Assembly: GCA_934045905.1 (NCBI GenBank)
Contig: OW203765.1
Location: forward strand, 19,097,409-19,161,408
Direction: 5' to 3'
DNA: 64,000 bases
Source: Leuctra nigra
Lineage: Eukaryota; Arthropoda; Insecta; Plecoptera; Leuctridae
In this document: one piece after another, positions 1-12,171 of the stretch
Layout of the letters: the number at the start of each line of letters is the position of its first letter
Position numbering within the stretch: the stretch's first letter is position 1
Made by a program: the position numbers and the translations under genes
The notes under the pieces: generated by a model
Told to the model about the DNA's origin: nothing
Seen by the model: the letters and a program-made list of their open reading frames with translations, nothing else
Databases searched by the model: none

Positions 1-244
1 CCTTCCTTGCATCCTCCATGGACCAGAGGACCACCCTTGCCTCGCGCTCTGACATGATCATTGATCATCGGGATTAAGAAACACAAACAAACAACGCCTC
101 TCTTAGCGGGGGCTTATGACGTAAGAGCATGAGGAGAATGACAAGGATGATTGGGAGAGATGATGAAGAGAGAATCAGGGTCGAAGGATGAAGGCGGTAG
201 GGATTCCGAGACCTCGCCGAAGTGTTTTACTGCCCGCGCCAACT

Positions 245-528
245 TACGGAACAGGTATGGCTGAGTGGTAACGCTCTGAACTTGTATTCCGGAGGCCCGG
301 GATCGATTCCTGCGGCCGTCCTTCCTGACTGGGGTTTTTTCGTGGTATTCCCTCAGTCGACAGGCAAATGCTGGGAAGGTACCCTGCTAATAGGCCACGA
401 CCCGCCTCCTTCCCACCTTCCATCCTTACCTACTCTTCACCATCATCACCAATCATCATACTAATCATTCATCCGTCGCCATTAGCCTCGCTGCAGAACA
501 GTGCGACGTTAAGCCCCAGAAAAAAAAA
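245..528 (+). mobile_element. tRNA-derived SINE, full copy
   Basis: Pol III A-box-like TGGCTGAGTGG at 258-268 and B-box-like GGATCGATTCC at 300-310, followed by a body containing CGTGGTATTCCCTCAGTCGA and ATGCTGGGAAGGTA and ending GACGTTAAGCCCCAG with a short A tail at 520-528. Partial copies of the same body occur at 2.1, 14.3, 17.8 and 33.2 kb. Confidence 0.7.
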
Positions 529-559
529 TTGCTCCTCCGTTTTGTGAAGAAGTAGTAAG

Positions 560-735
560 GAAGCGGCCACGGCCTATTAGGCTATTATCGGTAGGGAATC
601 TTCCCACGTAACTGAGGTCCCGAGTTCGATTCCAAATGCCAGCTTTCCTAATTCCTGATTGAAATTTTCGTGGTTTCTTTGAGTCGAGAGACAAATGATG
701 GGAAGGTTCCCTATAAATCGACGTTAAACTACACT
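560..735 (+). mobile_element. tRNA-derived SINE, partial copy
   Basis: B-box-like GAGTTCGATTCC near 620-631, then a TTTCGTGGTTTCTTTGAGTC body segment like the SINE at 245. The A box is poor and the 3' part is missing. Confidence 0.55.
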
Positions 736-740
736 TTATT

Positions 741-2100
741 GTCAACACTCCCACGCCTTTGCCTCTCGACACTGAGGGAAACCGTGAAAACCATCACTCA
801 GGAGCGACGGCCGCGGGTAACGAACCTTGGCCTCCAAGATGCACCTGATTTGCACCTCTCTTGCCATGACTTTGACGATCAATCGAACAGGTTTCTATAA
901 TTAAAGATTCTATCGGGTTTTTGTTATGGCTTAATCAATATCAGAGTTCAACAACACTGATGTGTATTAATTTGTTTAAATATTTGCGTGACCCAATATG
1001 GAGCTAACAAACAAGTAGAACGATTTCAATGCCATGTGTGGAGCACGCGATTATGTCCATGCAGCCATGGATGATCCATGTAAACAGATCATTGACCAAA
1101 CAAAACAAAGCCCGGCGAATTATAGTTGTGTTGATATTTTACTTAGACATTGTTATGACAGCACATGCGGTGTTTTCTGTCATATAGGTACTCGGTTTAG
1201 ATTCCCGCGGAGTACCTTCTTGTCAGCAGTTACTGGTTTATTATTATTATCAAATTGATAGCCAACCTAAATTTTTCCCATCAATTACTTACGAGCGTTT
1301 AACGAAACTAGCTGGCGAGTCGTTTATATATAGATAATAAAACCATGCAAAAATTATAGCACGTTTAATACCTAGAAGCCAAATTATTTAATCAATGTTC
1401 TATTTCACCGAAGACTGAAGAGCTGTCTTTCTTGATTACTTTCCATGCTTTGCCGTTATAAATGGCTTGAAACGATTGAAATTGCAAAACGATCGAAATT
1501 GCAGCACGTAGTAATATTTCAGTAATACCGATTTCGACTTTCGATCATAAGCTGATTGATTGAGGTTCACCATGATTTACCAAAAGAAATACAGAATGTA
1601 TGCCCACAAATGTCAAATAATATGTAGAAAGTGCGTTTGTAAGAAATAATGAAATAAGGCGAGTTTAAAATTCATTTGAGGAGAAGGTAGGTTGATCATG
1701 AGACCACTTCTGGCCACTTATCTCTGCAACGCCCTCAAGTGAAGTAATTCGCACATCACTGAGAGGATGTGTGCTATCAACTAGATAGAAGTGCAGAGCT
1801 AGCATGATGCTACAGAACATGATGCCACAGAACATGGTACTCGTCTGCGCGTCAGCTGGCCAACACACTACAGGGTCGCCTCGGGCTCTGTGCCACACAG
1901 CGCAGTCAGCTGGTGGTATTGTCTGGCCACTTGATATGTAGCACGCGCACAACATAAACGAAACACGGCGTTTTAACAAATTTCCGTCTTTCAACATATT
2001 TATATTTCTGACAAACTCTTTTCTGTATTGTCCTAAACAACAACTTACATTTTTTCATGTTGAAGAGATGTAGGTAAAAAATTATCGTAATGATCATACA
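741..2100. other. No gene recognised
   Basis: AT-rich sequence with short unsupported ORFs only (the longest is 110 residues on the minus strand, with no motif). Confidence 0.5.
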
Positions 2101-2215
2101 GCGGACGTCCTTCCTGTTTTTTCATTACTTCCCTCAGTTCTATGGGGTTATTCCTACTAATTTGCCACGATTGCCTCCATCCCACCCTTGATGTTTACCT
2201 ATTCTTTGTCATCAT
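2101..2215 (+). mobile_element. SINE body fragment
   Basis: Matches the middle of the 245-528 SINE (GTCCTTCCTG..., CTCAGT, GCCACGATTGCCTCCATCCC, TTTACCTATTCTTTGTCATC). Both ends are missing. Confidence 0.5.
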
Positions 2216-2227
2216 CTACCTTAAATC

Positions 2228-2645
2228 AGGCGAGTAGGAAGGGGGGGGGATAAGGGGGGTTATCCCCCCCCCCCACTCGAGCAGGCTGACCCCCCATTTA
2301 CCATAAAAAATTAAGTTTAGTGTCCAAAAATCACTTAAAAATTGTATCAATTCTAAAAAAAAGCCCTGCGGGGCAAAAATATGGAGTTATTTTTTGTAAT
2401 TTGAGCAGTATAGTATCACAGAATCGATTTTAAAGTGTTTATATTCGAAAAATTGCCCTGTAGGGCAACAATTGGAGGGTTTTTTGCTTCAGTTTGTGCA
2501 TTTTAAAGCCCCAGAATCACTTTTAACTGGTTTAAATTCCGAAAAAACGCCCTGCGGGGCTAAAGCTGGGGGCTTCGCCCACCCCAGACCCCCCTTCCGG
2601 GTGTCGCAATCCCCCCATGCTGGAAGTAGTTCCTACGCGCTGCCT
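2228..2645. mobile_element. Probable small hAT-like repeat with GCCCTGCGGGGC blocks
   Basis: Ends resemble each other inverted (CAGGCGAGTAGGAA and TTCCTACGCGCTGCCT), with three internal blocks of GCCCTGCGGGGC type about 110 bases apart. No convincing target duplication, so the limits are tentative. Confidence 0.45.
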
Positions 2646-3949
2646 AAAATCATAAACATAAAATCTACATAAAGGAAAGGAAATCCACATAAAAGGTCTC
2701 CATAACTTGAGAAAAGTGATGCGTTATGATGCACATTCAATTGTCAAAAGTCAAATTTATAAAGCCATCTCAACTAAATCCGATTGGTTGAGTGTAATTT
2801 GCTTTTGATTACTTTGACAATATCAAAATAAATTTGTAGCCTTTTTGATATGGATTCGTCGGGATTCGTTTCCCCTTTTCCCCTCATTCCCCATGGCAAT
2901 TAAAGTAATGACGAGTATTGCTCAGGGTCAAACCAAATCATCTTGGTTTTGCTGCTCTCTAGAAATTGGTCTTGCACGAAGTAAATAATCATTAACCACC
3001 GCATCTGGATAAGTAGTTTAATGGGCATCTTCGACACCTATATTTACCAGCATGAACTATAATTAAGCCATCAATCTTCTAAATAATCAGCTTAACTTTA
3101 ATTGACACTTAATCAACAGTCGTCTTTACTGACCTTAATTGCGGTGCCATTAAAATTATAGGGACAAAAAGAGAAACTAACTGTTGTTAAGACGTGAGAA
3201 GGGAAGAGAAGCACACAAAAGGTTCCATTTCCTTGGGGAAACTTATTTCAAGTTTCAAAATTCCACTCTGAAGTCTAGTAATGTTATTTTTTATTTTGAT
3301 GAAATCCCTCAGTGTTTGGAATTCGAAAAGTACAATGCACAGTATTTCAATAACAAAAGTAATGCATTTCAGTGACTTATTTTTGGAATAAAAAAATACA
3401 CAAAAATATAAGATCTTAGACAAGTTGGTACCTATACATAAACTGGAAGTTTCAAACACAATGGGCCACAGAAGACAACTCAAACCGAAAATTGACCCGA
3501 AAATACGCAAAATTTTAACAAATTCTTCAATTTGTCGTGATTTGTCATGTGTCCAAACTAGAAACTGAATGGCTGAGTGTTTTTACATATAATTAACTTT
3601 TGACAACATCAAAGCTAGCATTGCATGGATCCTTTTTATATAGATATTATTCCCCCCTCTCATAATTCCTCTTTCTAAGGAAACATAATACAAGAGAATT
3701 CCTCAGATTCGTCATACTCAATAATCGCAGCCTCACAAATGCAGTCGTGTTTTTGTCTGAAACGGGTGGTGTAACAGTCACGTGTCATCTGCACGCTTCA
3801 TGCACAAAAAGCCGCCATGTTGTTTTTGTGTGCCTGTCTCGGGTGTCGAACCCGAGTCACGGTCTGTTTGAAACCCACCCGACTTCCTCCTGCCCTTGGC
3901 CATTGTTGCGCCAACCATCATGGATCATCTCCACTCATCCAGAAAGCTC
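2646..3949. other. No gene recognised
   Basis: Mostly unique-looking AT-rich DNA. A GTCGAACCCGAG stretch near 3847 resembles a minus-strand B box but lacks a partner A box. Confidence 0.45.
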
Positions 3950-4745
3950 GGGTTATTGTTAACATTCGCAACAATATCACCGCCTTCTGAAATCATTCAA
4001 CGTCCCGTGAGAATGATAAGTTACAAAGGACAACACGTTTTAAGGTGCTTCAAGCGCGAGCGATTTCCTGCGTTTTAGATACTTTTTTGGATACGATTGA
4101 CACGAAACGGGTGAAAGAAATGTTTTGAATTTTTAATCATGGTTAGGTAAGATAAGAGGCAAACTTAGGGTAATTTTAGTTATTTTTTTGCTTCGTTAAT
4201 TAGTAGTAATAATTGAGTTTTGGTGAAAATTATATTTTTTTATGTTATCGCTGGGTGCCGTATAAAATTAATTTTAAAAATATGCTACGTAACAACCCTA
4301 AGTTCATCCTAGAACAACACACTTTTAAAATTTGAGACCAATAGGCCATTTAAGAAAGTCAGTGCGCATGCGATAAAGCCTGACAGGTCCACAGTTATAG
4401 TGTGTAGTACCACACTTCACCAACAGATGTATCTTTACTTTCTTAAATGGCCTATTGGTTGACAGATTTGGTCTCCAGTCGTATCCGAAAAAAATATCGT
4501 TTTGCGTTGATGTTTTGAAGAACCGTCGCATATTTAGGCACGCCGCAAAAATAAAGAATAAGTGCTATCAGACTGATCATGTGAACATCCTCTCAAAGTT
4601 ACACCCACTTATGAAACATTTATCTCTCTCAATTTGCTACAACGGCCGAGCGCTTGTATCACCTTAAACTCCCAACAATATCATTTCCTTCTGAAATCAT
4701 TCACCTTGTCGTGAGAACGATAAGCAACACGTTTTAAAGCATTGT
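3950..4745. repeat. Pair of ~80-bp direct repeats flanking about 630 bp
   Basis: The segment around 3968-4045 (AACAATATCACCGCCTTCTG..., ending CAACACGTTTTAA) recurs diverged at 4673-4738. The DNA between holds the hairpin at 4338-4458. No gene seen. Confidence 0.5.
4338..4458. mobile_element. 121-bp hairpin MITE
   Basis: CCAATAGGCCATTTAAGAAA (then GT) and its exact complement at the right end; about 22 bases pair. Confidence 0.7.
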
Positions 4746-6897
4746 TGCGAATCAACAATGCAGTTATGAGAACTGGCTTTAACAATCTCCGGTATGTTGA
4801 GAAAAGATTTAAGTAAACGATGATGAAGTATTTATAATCGAACAATCGAGTAATTGTGTTAGTCTAGTTTCCTCCTGAAATGCCCTATCATTGTGTGTGA
4901 TGTTAGTAATTACAGTTACCTACTTCCCTATGCTTAATCAGGGTTATTATAACACTTGCTGAAATCAAGGTCACATACTATACTCAAAATCATGGTTTAC
5001 CTCATTTGTACACAGTTCTTTTAGAAGTGTCACGTCAAATTTCAGAGTGTTTATTAATGCATGTCAGAAACATAAATTAATTAAGACAAAACGATGTATA
5101 ATGTCATCTAACTTATTTGTTTACATACGTCTCAAAATAAACCACAACACTTGGCCTCATCATGAAACCTAAATCTGTGCTTTATTTGGGTATTGATGAA
5201 TGAGCAATGATGTAGCAAAAACAAGCACATTAGAAAATAAAATCATTAAAAAATAAAAGTATGCTTGAGAATTATTCCATTTGGACAGCGTTTTAAAACA
5301 TTTTTTTACAAGCTAATGAAGTGTTAAATGTGTTTTCTGATATTTATTTGAATTGATTGGAACAGTAAGATTGGTAGTCACTTATGAAAACGCTTGCACA
5401 ATGAATTCAAACGCTTTCGACCATCCATTTGAGTCGAAACAACATTACCATAAATAACCCTTTATTATTCAGTGTGCTGCTGTTAGCAATTACTGTCACT
5501 GACTTCCTTCCTAATGTCACTTAATAAATCCATTCACTTGAGATCTCAAGTGGGGGACAAATAACATCTTAGCGATGGAAGCGAGTCAATGCTCTCTGCA
5601 TGGTCGAGTACCTCGGTCCAGGATCGAACCGAGGACCTCATGGGGCTGACAGAGAGGGCAGATGGAGCGTTCACCCCTTCAATATCGATTACACGCCTTA
5701 CAGAAGATTTTAGGAACATTTCGTTACACTGCTGCTAGAGTATGAAGATTGATGATGGACCGACATTGTTAGAGGATTGGTGCTGATTTTGTCTTGATTC
5801 AATCATCCCCCTTCCCCCATTAGTTGCATTAACTTATCGTAAAATTAGTTGATGTGTTTGATACGTGAAAACCAATTCTGGACCCTCATTGACCATTGTC
5901 CATTTTGGAAAATTAGAAATTCAAAAAAAACGTTCGAAAATTGATCAATCAAATTTACATACTTTTTTCCGAGAGTGCTTCATTAATCTCTGGACTTCTT
6001 AATTATATTTTTGCAATAGAATATCCATTAATATTGTCTGAATTGACATAATTCATAAACATATTTAATTATATTAATTCATAATTTTGTTCATTCATAA
6101 ACGAACGAATCAATAAAATTCTCTTCATTGTCAATGTCATACCTACACCCATTCATTTGAGAAGGTATGTATACCTACACTGTAATAAAACGTGTATAAT
6201 GAGCCATAATGTAACAGAAGTGCACTTCACAATAATTACATTGGTACAAAGAAGCACTTACCACAAGCAATATTACACCGAAAATACGAGTACACTAATC
6301 CAATCACAGAAGACACTGGACGACACAACACAACCTCACTACCGAACGTTCCAAACTCAACTGTTCAATTCTCGGTGGCGGCTGCACACAACACTTCGCG
6401 TCCGACCAATCGGCGCGCGCCTCGCTGGTCACGAGCACCAATCACAGAGCTCGAATACACGTTGGTTGAACTGTACGCACTGAAACCCAAGTGTTCCATT
6501 ATTTTGATTTCGCGCGCGCCAGAAACGTCACAATGAAACTGCATGATGATGATGATATGATATTGAAGAGTTATCAAATCGTGAAAACGAGGTCATGATT
6601 TCCTCGCTTTGAACTTGTATTAGTATTACTTTGGTATTTGCTATTCAATTGTTAGTTGCGCTTGGTGTGATGTGTGGATAGTCACGCACTGTGCATTGTT
6701 GTCTTGATATAATGATCGTAGGTTAATTGTTGTGGAGGGAATGCCACGTGACTTGTACATCTCTTTCATACCTCGTTCAATGACATTGACAATGTTTTCT
6801 GTGAGTGTGACAGAAAAGAAAACACGTTTATTACAACTAAAGGGACACACGAACACAAATTTATTTTCATGTGTGACACTAGTATTTTTTTACCCGT
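4746..6897. other. No gene recognised
   Basis: AT-rich DNA apart from the SINE-like head near 5.6 kb. The 108-residue ORF at 6157 has no motif and low-complexity content. Confidence 0.45.
5590..5680 (-). mobile_element. Possible tRNA-like SINE head
   Basis: On the minus strand a good B box, CGGTTCGATCCTGG, is preceded by CAGCCCCATGAGG, but no intact A box or full cloverleaf is evident. Confidence 0.3.
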
Positions 6898-6905
6898 GTC
6901 GCACG

Positions 6906-7320
6906 CATGGGCGTCCACAGAGGGGGGAGGGGCACTAGTCCCCCCCCCCCCCCATGAATATTAGGTAAACATACATTGTTGGGGTGTTTTACCTATAGTT
7001 TCATTTTGTACACAAAATCTCATAAAAACTAATTTCAAAGTGTCAAAAAAAAATGCCCTGCGGAACAAGGGGCTGGCATGCCACGGATCTATACCTCAAT
7101 TGTCAAATTTGACAAAATATTGAATATCAACAAAATACACATCACAACGTCTCAAAATTGATTTCAAATTTCAAAGTGTCCAAAAACAAAAATCGTCCTG
7201 CTGGGCAGGGTGGGGGACCGGCCCCCCCCAATCTCCCCTAAACCCGGAGAAAAATTGTTTTCCTTGGCTTGCCCCCCCCCCCCCCCACCCTGGCAGAAAT
7301 TCTGTGGACGGACGGCCATG
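6906..7320. mobile_element. Small hAT-type element, 415 bp
   Basis: Ends CATGGGCGTCCACAGA and TCTGTGGACGGACGGCCATG. Flanks GTCGCACG (6898-6905) and GTCGCACA (7321-7328) match in 7 of 8 bases. Inside are poly-C runs and GCCCTGCGG blocks shared with 2.3 kb and 53.7 kb. Confidence 0.7.
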
Positions 7321-7328
7321 GTCGCACA

Positions 7329-9214
7329 CAAAAAATTTATTTTTACTTACTTTCCTAATTATTTTTAAAATGTATTATGTATTTTGATTAGACACAATAA
7401 AAGAAAAAATAACATATTAAAATTGCGATTACCTCCTTACGTAGGTACTTATACGTCTAATTAATATTTCGATATGGTCATGAACGTATTTATAAGCACG
7501 ATAAGTCAAATATGCAATACGTGTATGTATGCTAGAATTAAGAGTTTCTTTCCTATGATGCTCTTGTGACATCTACTACTGTACCGAAATATAAATATAT
7601 TTGGCATACCTATTGTATTGAATTCCCTCCTTATTTTGACAGCCGGTCCTAAGCTACCATTGAGGGGAGTTTTCATTTATGAGCAGAATTAAAAGTTAAT
7701 TTACCTTAGCGTCAGGCATATTAAAAGTGCGCACAATTTCTTTCACCTGCCGACAAACATAAAAAATATTTAATTTGTTTTATTTTACCGTCAGTTGATA
7801 CGTGGAAGACGAGACTTTCGAAGAAACGTTTTGCAGCAGCAGTATTTCTGATCCTAATTATTTTAGTTGTTATAGCAATTTATCAACAATAATTGAGCCC
7901 CTTCCTCCGCCCCCTTCACAATTAGAACTCGAAAGCCGTTATTCCTTTTATATCCAATGCCTTTTTTAGCAGTAATTTCTTACTTAAATAATAGTCAATC
8001 AACCTTAAACATAATTTGAAATCTAAATTACAATCTAACACCAATCATTTTCACTGAAAATGTCTGAATTCCATTGTAGAAATAAAACGTTCATAGCTGT
8101 AGATAGTACATTACAATCGCTAAAATAATGAAGAGACGTTTCAATTTTTATTACAGCGTCACGTAAAATCGTCTAAGTATTGAGTACTTTATTATGGAAA
8201 AGCACGTTCTTTTACATTAATAATAATATACATTTCAATGTATTCCAGGTCAGAATTACAAGTACAAAATTAGATCGTAAATAATAAATTAAATACCAAG
8301 ACTTAATTAGAACTAATTCGACGAATAAGTTATTATTTGCCGGGTGATGACAAAACAAAAATGTATCTGATTCTTTCTCTGTGACAACTTTGAGAACTGT
8401 CAAGTTGTTTCAGGAATTATGACTCAAGACTCAAATGAAACAAGAGACAATACAAGTGTTCTTAACTGCTGAGATGACACATTGGTAGACCCGAGGGGAT
8501 GAGCCAATAAACACAGAAATCATCTTCAATCTCGAACCACGCAAGAGCTGGCACAAAAGATTCCATTCCTTGAGGCTTGAGGGTTCAATAATTTCAAAGA
8601 ATGTCAAGTTGAAAAAAATCTTCAATTTAGATTTACCAGATATTTTGGTAACTTAAAAGTAAACTAGAAGGAATTGAGCTTTATGTGGATTATATCTTGG
8701 TACAGAAATAATGTAATCGTTCTGTAGATTTGAATAAATGGAATGAAAATAGTTAATTGAAATCCCTCTGGAGCACCACAGTCAAAAATGGAACGTTTGG
8801 TTTATGTTATTTGAATATCGAGAAAATCTGGAAATGGAGTCTTTCCTTGTATAGATTTCTTGAGACCAAACGAAGAAGTAACTCGGCACCAGGTTCGATC
8901 TCCGGTTAGCGCCACGCTCTGATTGGCTATCTCTCTCTATCAAGGTCACTGGACTCTCGATTAGTGTACATCTCTACTAATTGTCCAGACGTGATAGTGG
9001 GCCGCCATGATGCAAGTCACATCTGTGCATGATGCATCTTGTGCCAGCTTCCCACGGTGACATCTTGTTGGTCATTGTGACACGGTTTGGCTGCCAAAAG
9101 ATTCGTATTTCACGAGCGTCTGTTGATAGAGTTCATCGCGTGCGCGCGCACCTTCTGTACTTGGATCGGCCATTTGGGGGGTTATGTACACTAAAAGCGT
9201 TGAGAATTGTCATC
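7329..9214. other. No gene recognised
   Basis: AT-rich DNA with nothing that looks coding. A weak B-box-like GGTTCGATCTCC lies near 8892. Confidence 0.45.
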
Positions 9215-9290
9215 GTCACTGTAGCGCCGTGGAAAGACGCGGGCTGGTATGCGATGGTCCCGGGTTTGGTTCCCGCTAGGATCGTTTTTT
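9215..9290 (+). mobile_element. Possible tRNA-derived SINE head
   Basis: TAGCGCCGTGG resembles an A box and GGGTTTGGTTCCCG a B box about 45 bases later, followed by a T run. The body of the SINE at 245 is not seen. Confidence 0.4.
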
Positions 9291-9746
9291 TTTATTTTGA
9301 ATTCCCGCATGTTTGAGTTTGCCCACCCATAGAGTTATTTTTTTAAGGTTGCCCAGCATTAATTTTTGCCAGAAAAGTTAAATTACCTGTGGAAATAACT
9401 TGCACCTTCATCCTCGCACGGTCTGTGGGTGGGGCTTGTATGCCCTCGGCCAATCACGGCATTGATGAACTCTACGATTAGACGTTCGTTGCATTTCGTT
9501 TGAGATGCAAGTCATTTAACACCAGAATGTGCTTAAATCGATTAGTGGTCAAATTAGATGTGCTGTCAGTACACAAGATTTGCAACAGGAAGGCTGTGGC
9601 TTGCACGAAAATTTTTTTTTCAAGCAAGGCAAAATATTTTAAGCTTTCTCCTGATGACTGAAATTATTTTGGCACGTTGACGGGTCAGATTTAACTTATA
9701 AATGGAATCGATGTATTTTTGTAAAGTGAATTGTCTAAGTTATTGA

Positions 9747-9879
9747 CCAGGGGCCGTATTCTAGAACTTTTAAATTCTCAATTCTGATGGAATCTGATTC
9801 AGTGCAATGTTAATCCTTATGGCCGTGACCGGATTCCATCAGAATTGGGAATTTAAATGTTCTAGAATACGGCCCCAGG
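9747..9879. mobile_element. Hairpin element I, CCAGG-flanked
   Basis: Arms GGCCGTATTCTAGAAC... (from 9752) and complement ending at 9874; about 45 bases pair. CCAGG lies on each side (9747-9751, 9875-9879). The loop contains CAATGTTAATCCTTATGGCC. Confidence 0.8.
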
Positions 9880-10010
9880 GGTCTATTCTTGAACCAGCTA
9901 TCACGTCATAACTCCAAGGAGGAGGTTTGTCCTATCTCTCACCATGTTAATATTATGACTTTCCGTCAAATCATAACTTGTGATAACTGTTTCGAGAATA
10001 GACGTCCAGG
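9875..10010. mobile_element. Hairpin element II, CCAGG-flanked
   Basis: Arms GGTCTATTCTTGAACCAG / complement ending at 10005, then TATCACG and ATAAC blocks. It shares the CCAGG at 9875-9879 with element I and that at 10006-10010 with element III. Loop contains CCATGTTAATATTATG. Confidence 0.75.
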
Positions 10011-10138
10011 GGTGCGATTACATAAAATGATAACTTCCTTGTCACAGTGACAAGTCCCTAGAAGGCCGTGAATAGCATTGAGTGAGAAGCTTGTCACAGT
10101 GACAAGGAAGTTATCATTTTATGTAATCCCACCCCAGG
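10006..10138. mobile_element. Hairpin element III, CCAGG-flanked
   Basis: Arms GGTGCGATTACATAAAATGA... and complement; about 45 bases pair almost perfectly, including CTTGTCACAGTGACAAG. CCAGG at 10006-10010 and 10134-10138. The loop contains GGCCGTGAATAGCATTG, similar to the reverse complement of the loop in element I. Confidence 0.8.
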
Positions 10139-11371
10139 TACCTTAGCATTAAAACTATCAAATGTCGCCAAAAAAAGAGCACAGAATCATAAAAGCTTGT
10201 CATCAAGACGGTGGCAACAATGAGATGATGTCCCATGCAAACTATGAGTTTGTGTTAATAAAAATGCGTTTCTAACAATAAAATCGTTATGGAATAAGTA
10301 TACTGTTGAACTATATTTAGGTAAATTATTATGAGTAAACAATTATTGATGAACCTGTAAAAATGAGTCAAGTGTGATTTCAGTGAAAATCCTTCGATGA
10401 ATCCCTCGAATCGAAGAAATCAATTTCTTCATAGCCACAATTTTATGTAAAGTTCAAAAAAGGACTTACTTTTTCTGCAAAATATTTGACTGGAAAATCG
10501 TTCAGAAAACATGAAGATTTTCAGTTTTTGAAAACTTCAAGGCATCGCCATCCTGTGTTTGGTGACACCTACAAAACAAACAAATTTAAAGCTTGCAATT
10601 AATAGGCTAGTTGAATCACCTAGCCTGGTATAACATACCTCAATCTTGTTTATTCACTGGGGGACAAGCATACAGTTTAGAAAGAAAGATTAAAAAGAAA
10701 AACAGAATTGGTATCAAATAAAATAAGGAAATAAAATCAAGAACGTTAATGATGACTTATTTACTGCAAAAGCATCTGTCCCCCAGTTAGATTTTGGTAA
10801 GCTGTGTGACGTCAGATGAGAAGTGAGCATTTTTGTGTGGATTCTAATCCCCTTCTAAGTGTATTGGAATTGAACCTGAACGAGGTGAAAACCCTCACTT
10901 CTTGCACCAGAGGAATTCCATCACACGATAGACAACTATTGACAGAGGAATCCAAGTAGCTAATGAGTAGTTCGTGATTGACCACCTGTGATAATGATCT
11001 GCCGACGACTAATTGAATCCGATGAATGAATGTAAGTAGATGACGTCACTGACCGTCTCACTCAACCGAGCTTAATTAACACCGCTTGTTTTAATTACAA
11101 GTAGGTAATTAGTGATTACCCGCGTGTCTTCAGGCGGGCGAGCAGCAGGTCGCTAAACCCCATTAAAAACACGCGGAAACTACATTTTTATGCTAAATAA
11201 GATCAAAATACTCTTATTTTACAGGTTAACGTTTTGTACTTCGAGGATTTTTTTTATTGATTGCAGATATTCGACTCGACAGTACCTATATAATCAATGG
11301 CAAAGTATACTTTCATGGAAATCGATAGTTCTGGACCAGGATTTCTTTAAATTTTAGTACCGACCATGTAG

Positions 11372-11372
<1 letters not shown>
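10139..11372. other. No gene recognised
   Basis: AT-rich DNA between the hairpin trio and the TTC microsatellite; no ORF over 60 codons. Confidence 0.5.
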
Positions 11373-11402
<30 letters not shown>

Positions 11403-11600
11403 CTTCTTCTTCTTCTTCTTCTTCTTCTTCTTCTTCTTCTTCTTCTTCTTCTTCTTCTTCTTCTTCTTCTTCTTCTTCTTCTTCTTCTTCTTCTTCTTCT
11501 TCTTCTTCTTCTTCTTCTTCTTCTTCTTTCTTCTTCTTCTTCTTCTTCTTCTTCTTCTTCTTCTTCTTCTTCTTCTTCTTCTTCTTCTTCTTCTTCTTCT
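11373..11600. repeat. (TTC)n / (GAA)n microsatellite, 228 bp
   Basis: Almost pure TTC repeat with a single one-base interruption near 11527 (TTCTTTCTTC) that shifts the phase; open frames of polyglutamate or polyarginine here are artefacts. Confidence 0.98.
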
Positions 11601-12171
11601 ATATTGTCTTTCTTCGGCTCCTTTATCGTCATCTTCTTTCTTTTATTGACTTCTTCTTGACACAATGCGCACAACTATATTTTTAATTTTTTTAATTTTG
11701 ATTTTTTTTTAAGTTGTGTTTTAAATTAATAAAAAACATTTATTTTGTTTTTAAATACATTTGGAAGAATTTGTATTAATCGTTTTTAATTTTTATAATT
11801 TTGTTTAAGTTTACAATGATGGTTCACATAGATTTTTTCATCGAATTTGGGCACAACGTTAGGTTTATAGTGTTATGCTTGGCGGCAGTAACTGGGCGAT
11901 ATGATTTCACTAATTTTAAGTGCGAAAAAGTTTCAACAATATATTATTGCTTGGCCCTTCTTTTAGATCTCAATCATTTTAGGCGCGAAGGTGCTTGGCA
12001 GTTTATTAACAAGATTTTGTTTTTGTACAACATACCTACCTATAACCGGATGAGTACTGACCAAATATTATACTAATAAAATTAAAAACATGCATCAATT
12101 AGATTATGTCGCACAATACATTTTTATTGATCAAAATATAATCAAGCTCATCACACAAATAATTTCGAGTT

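Noticed and set aside
258..310. A tRNA gene
   Set aside because: A- and B-box-like sequences are present, but there is no pairing acceptor stem and the sequence runs into a SINE body with an A tail.
11354..11674. Minus-strand ORF of polyglutamate followed by polyarginine
   Set aside because: It is only the translation of the TTC/GAA microsatellite, with a one-base interruption changing the phase.
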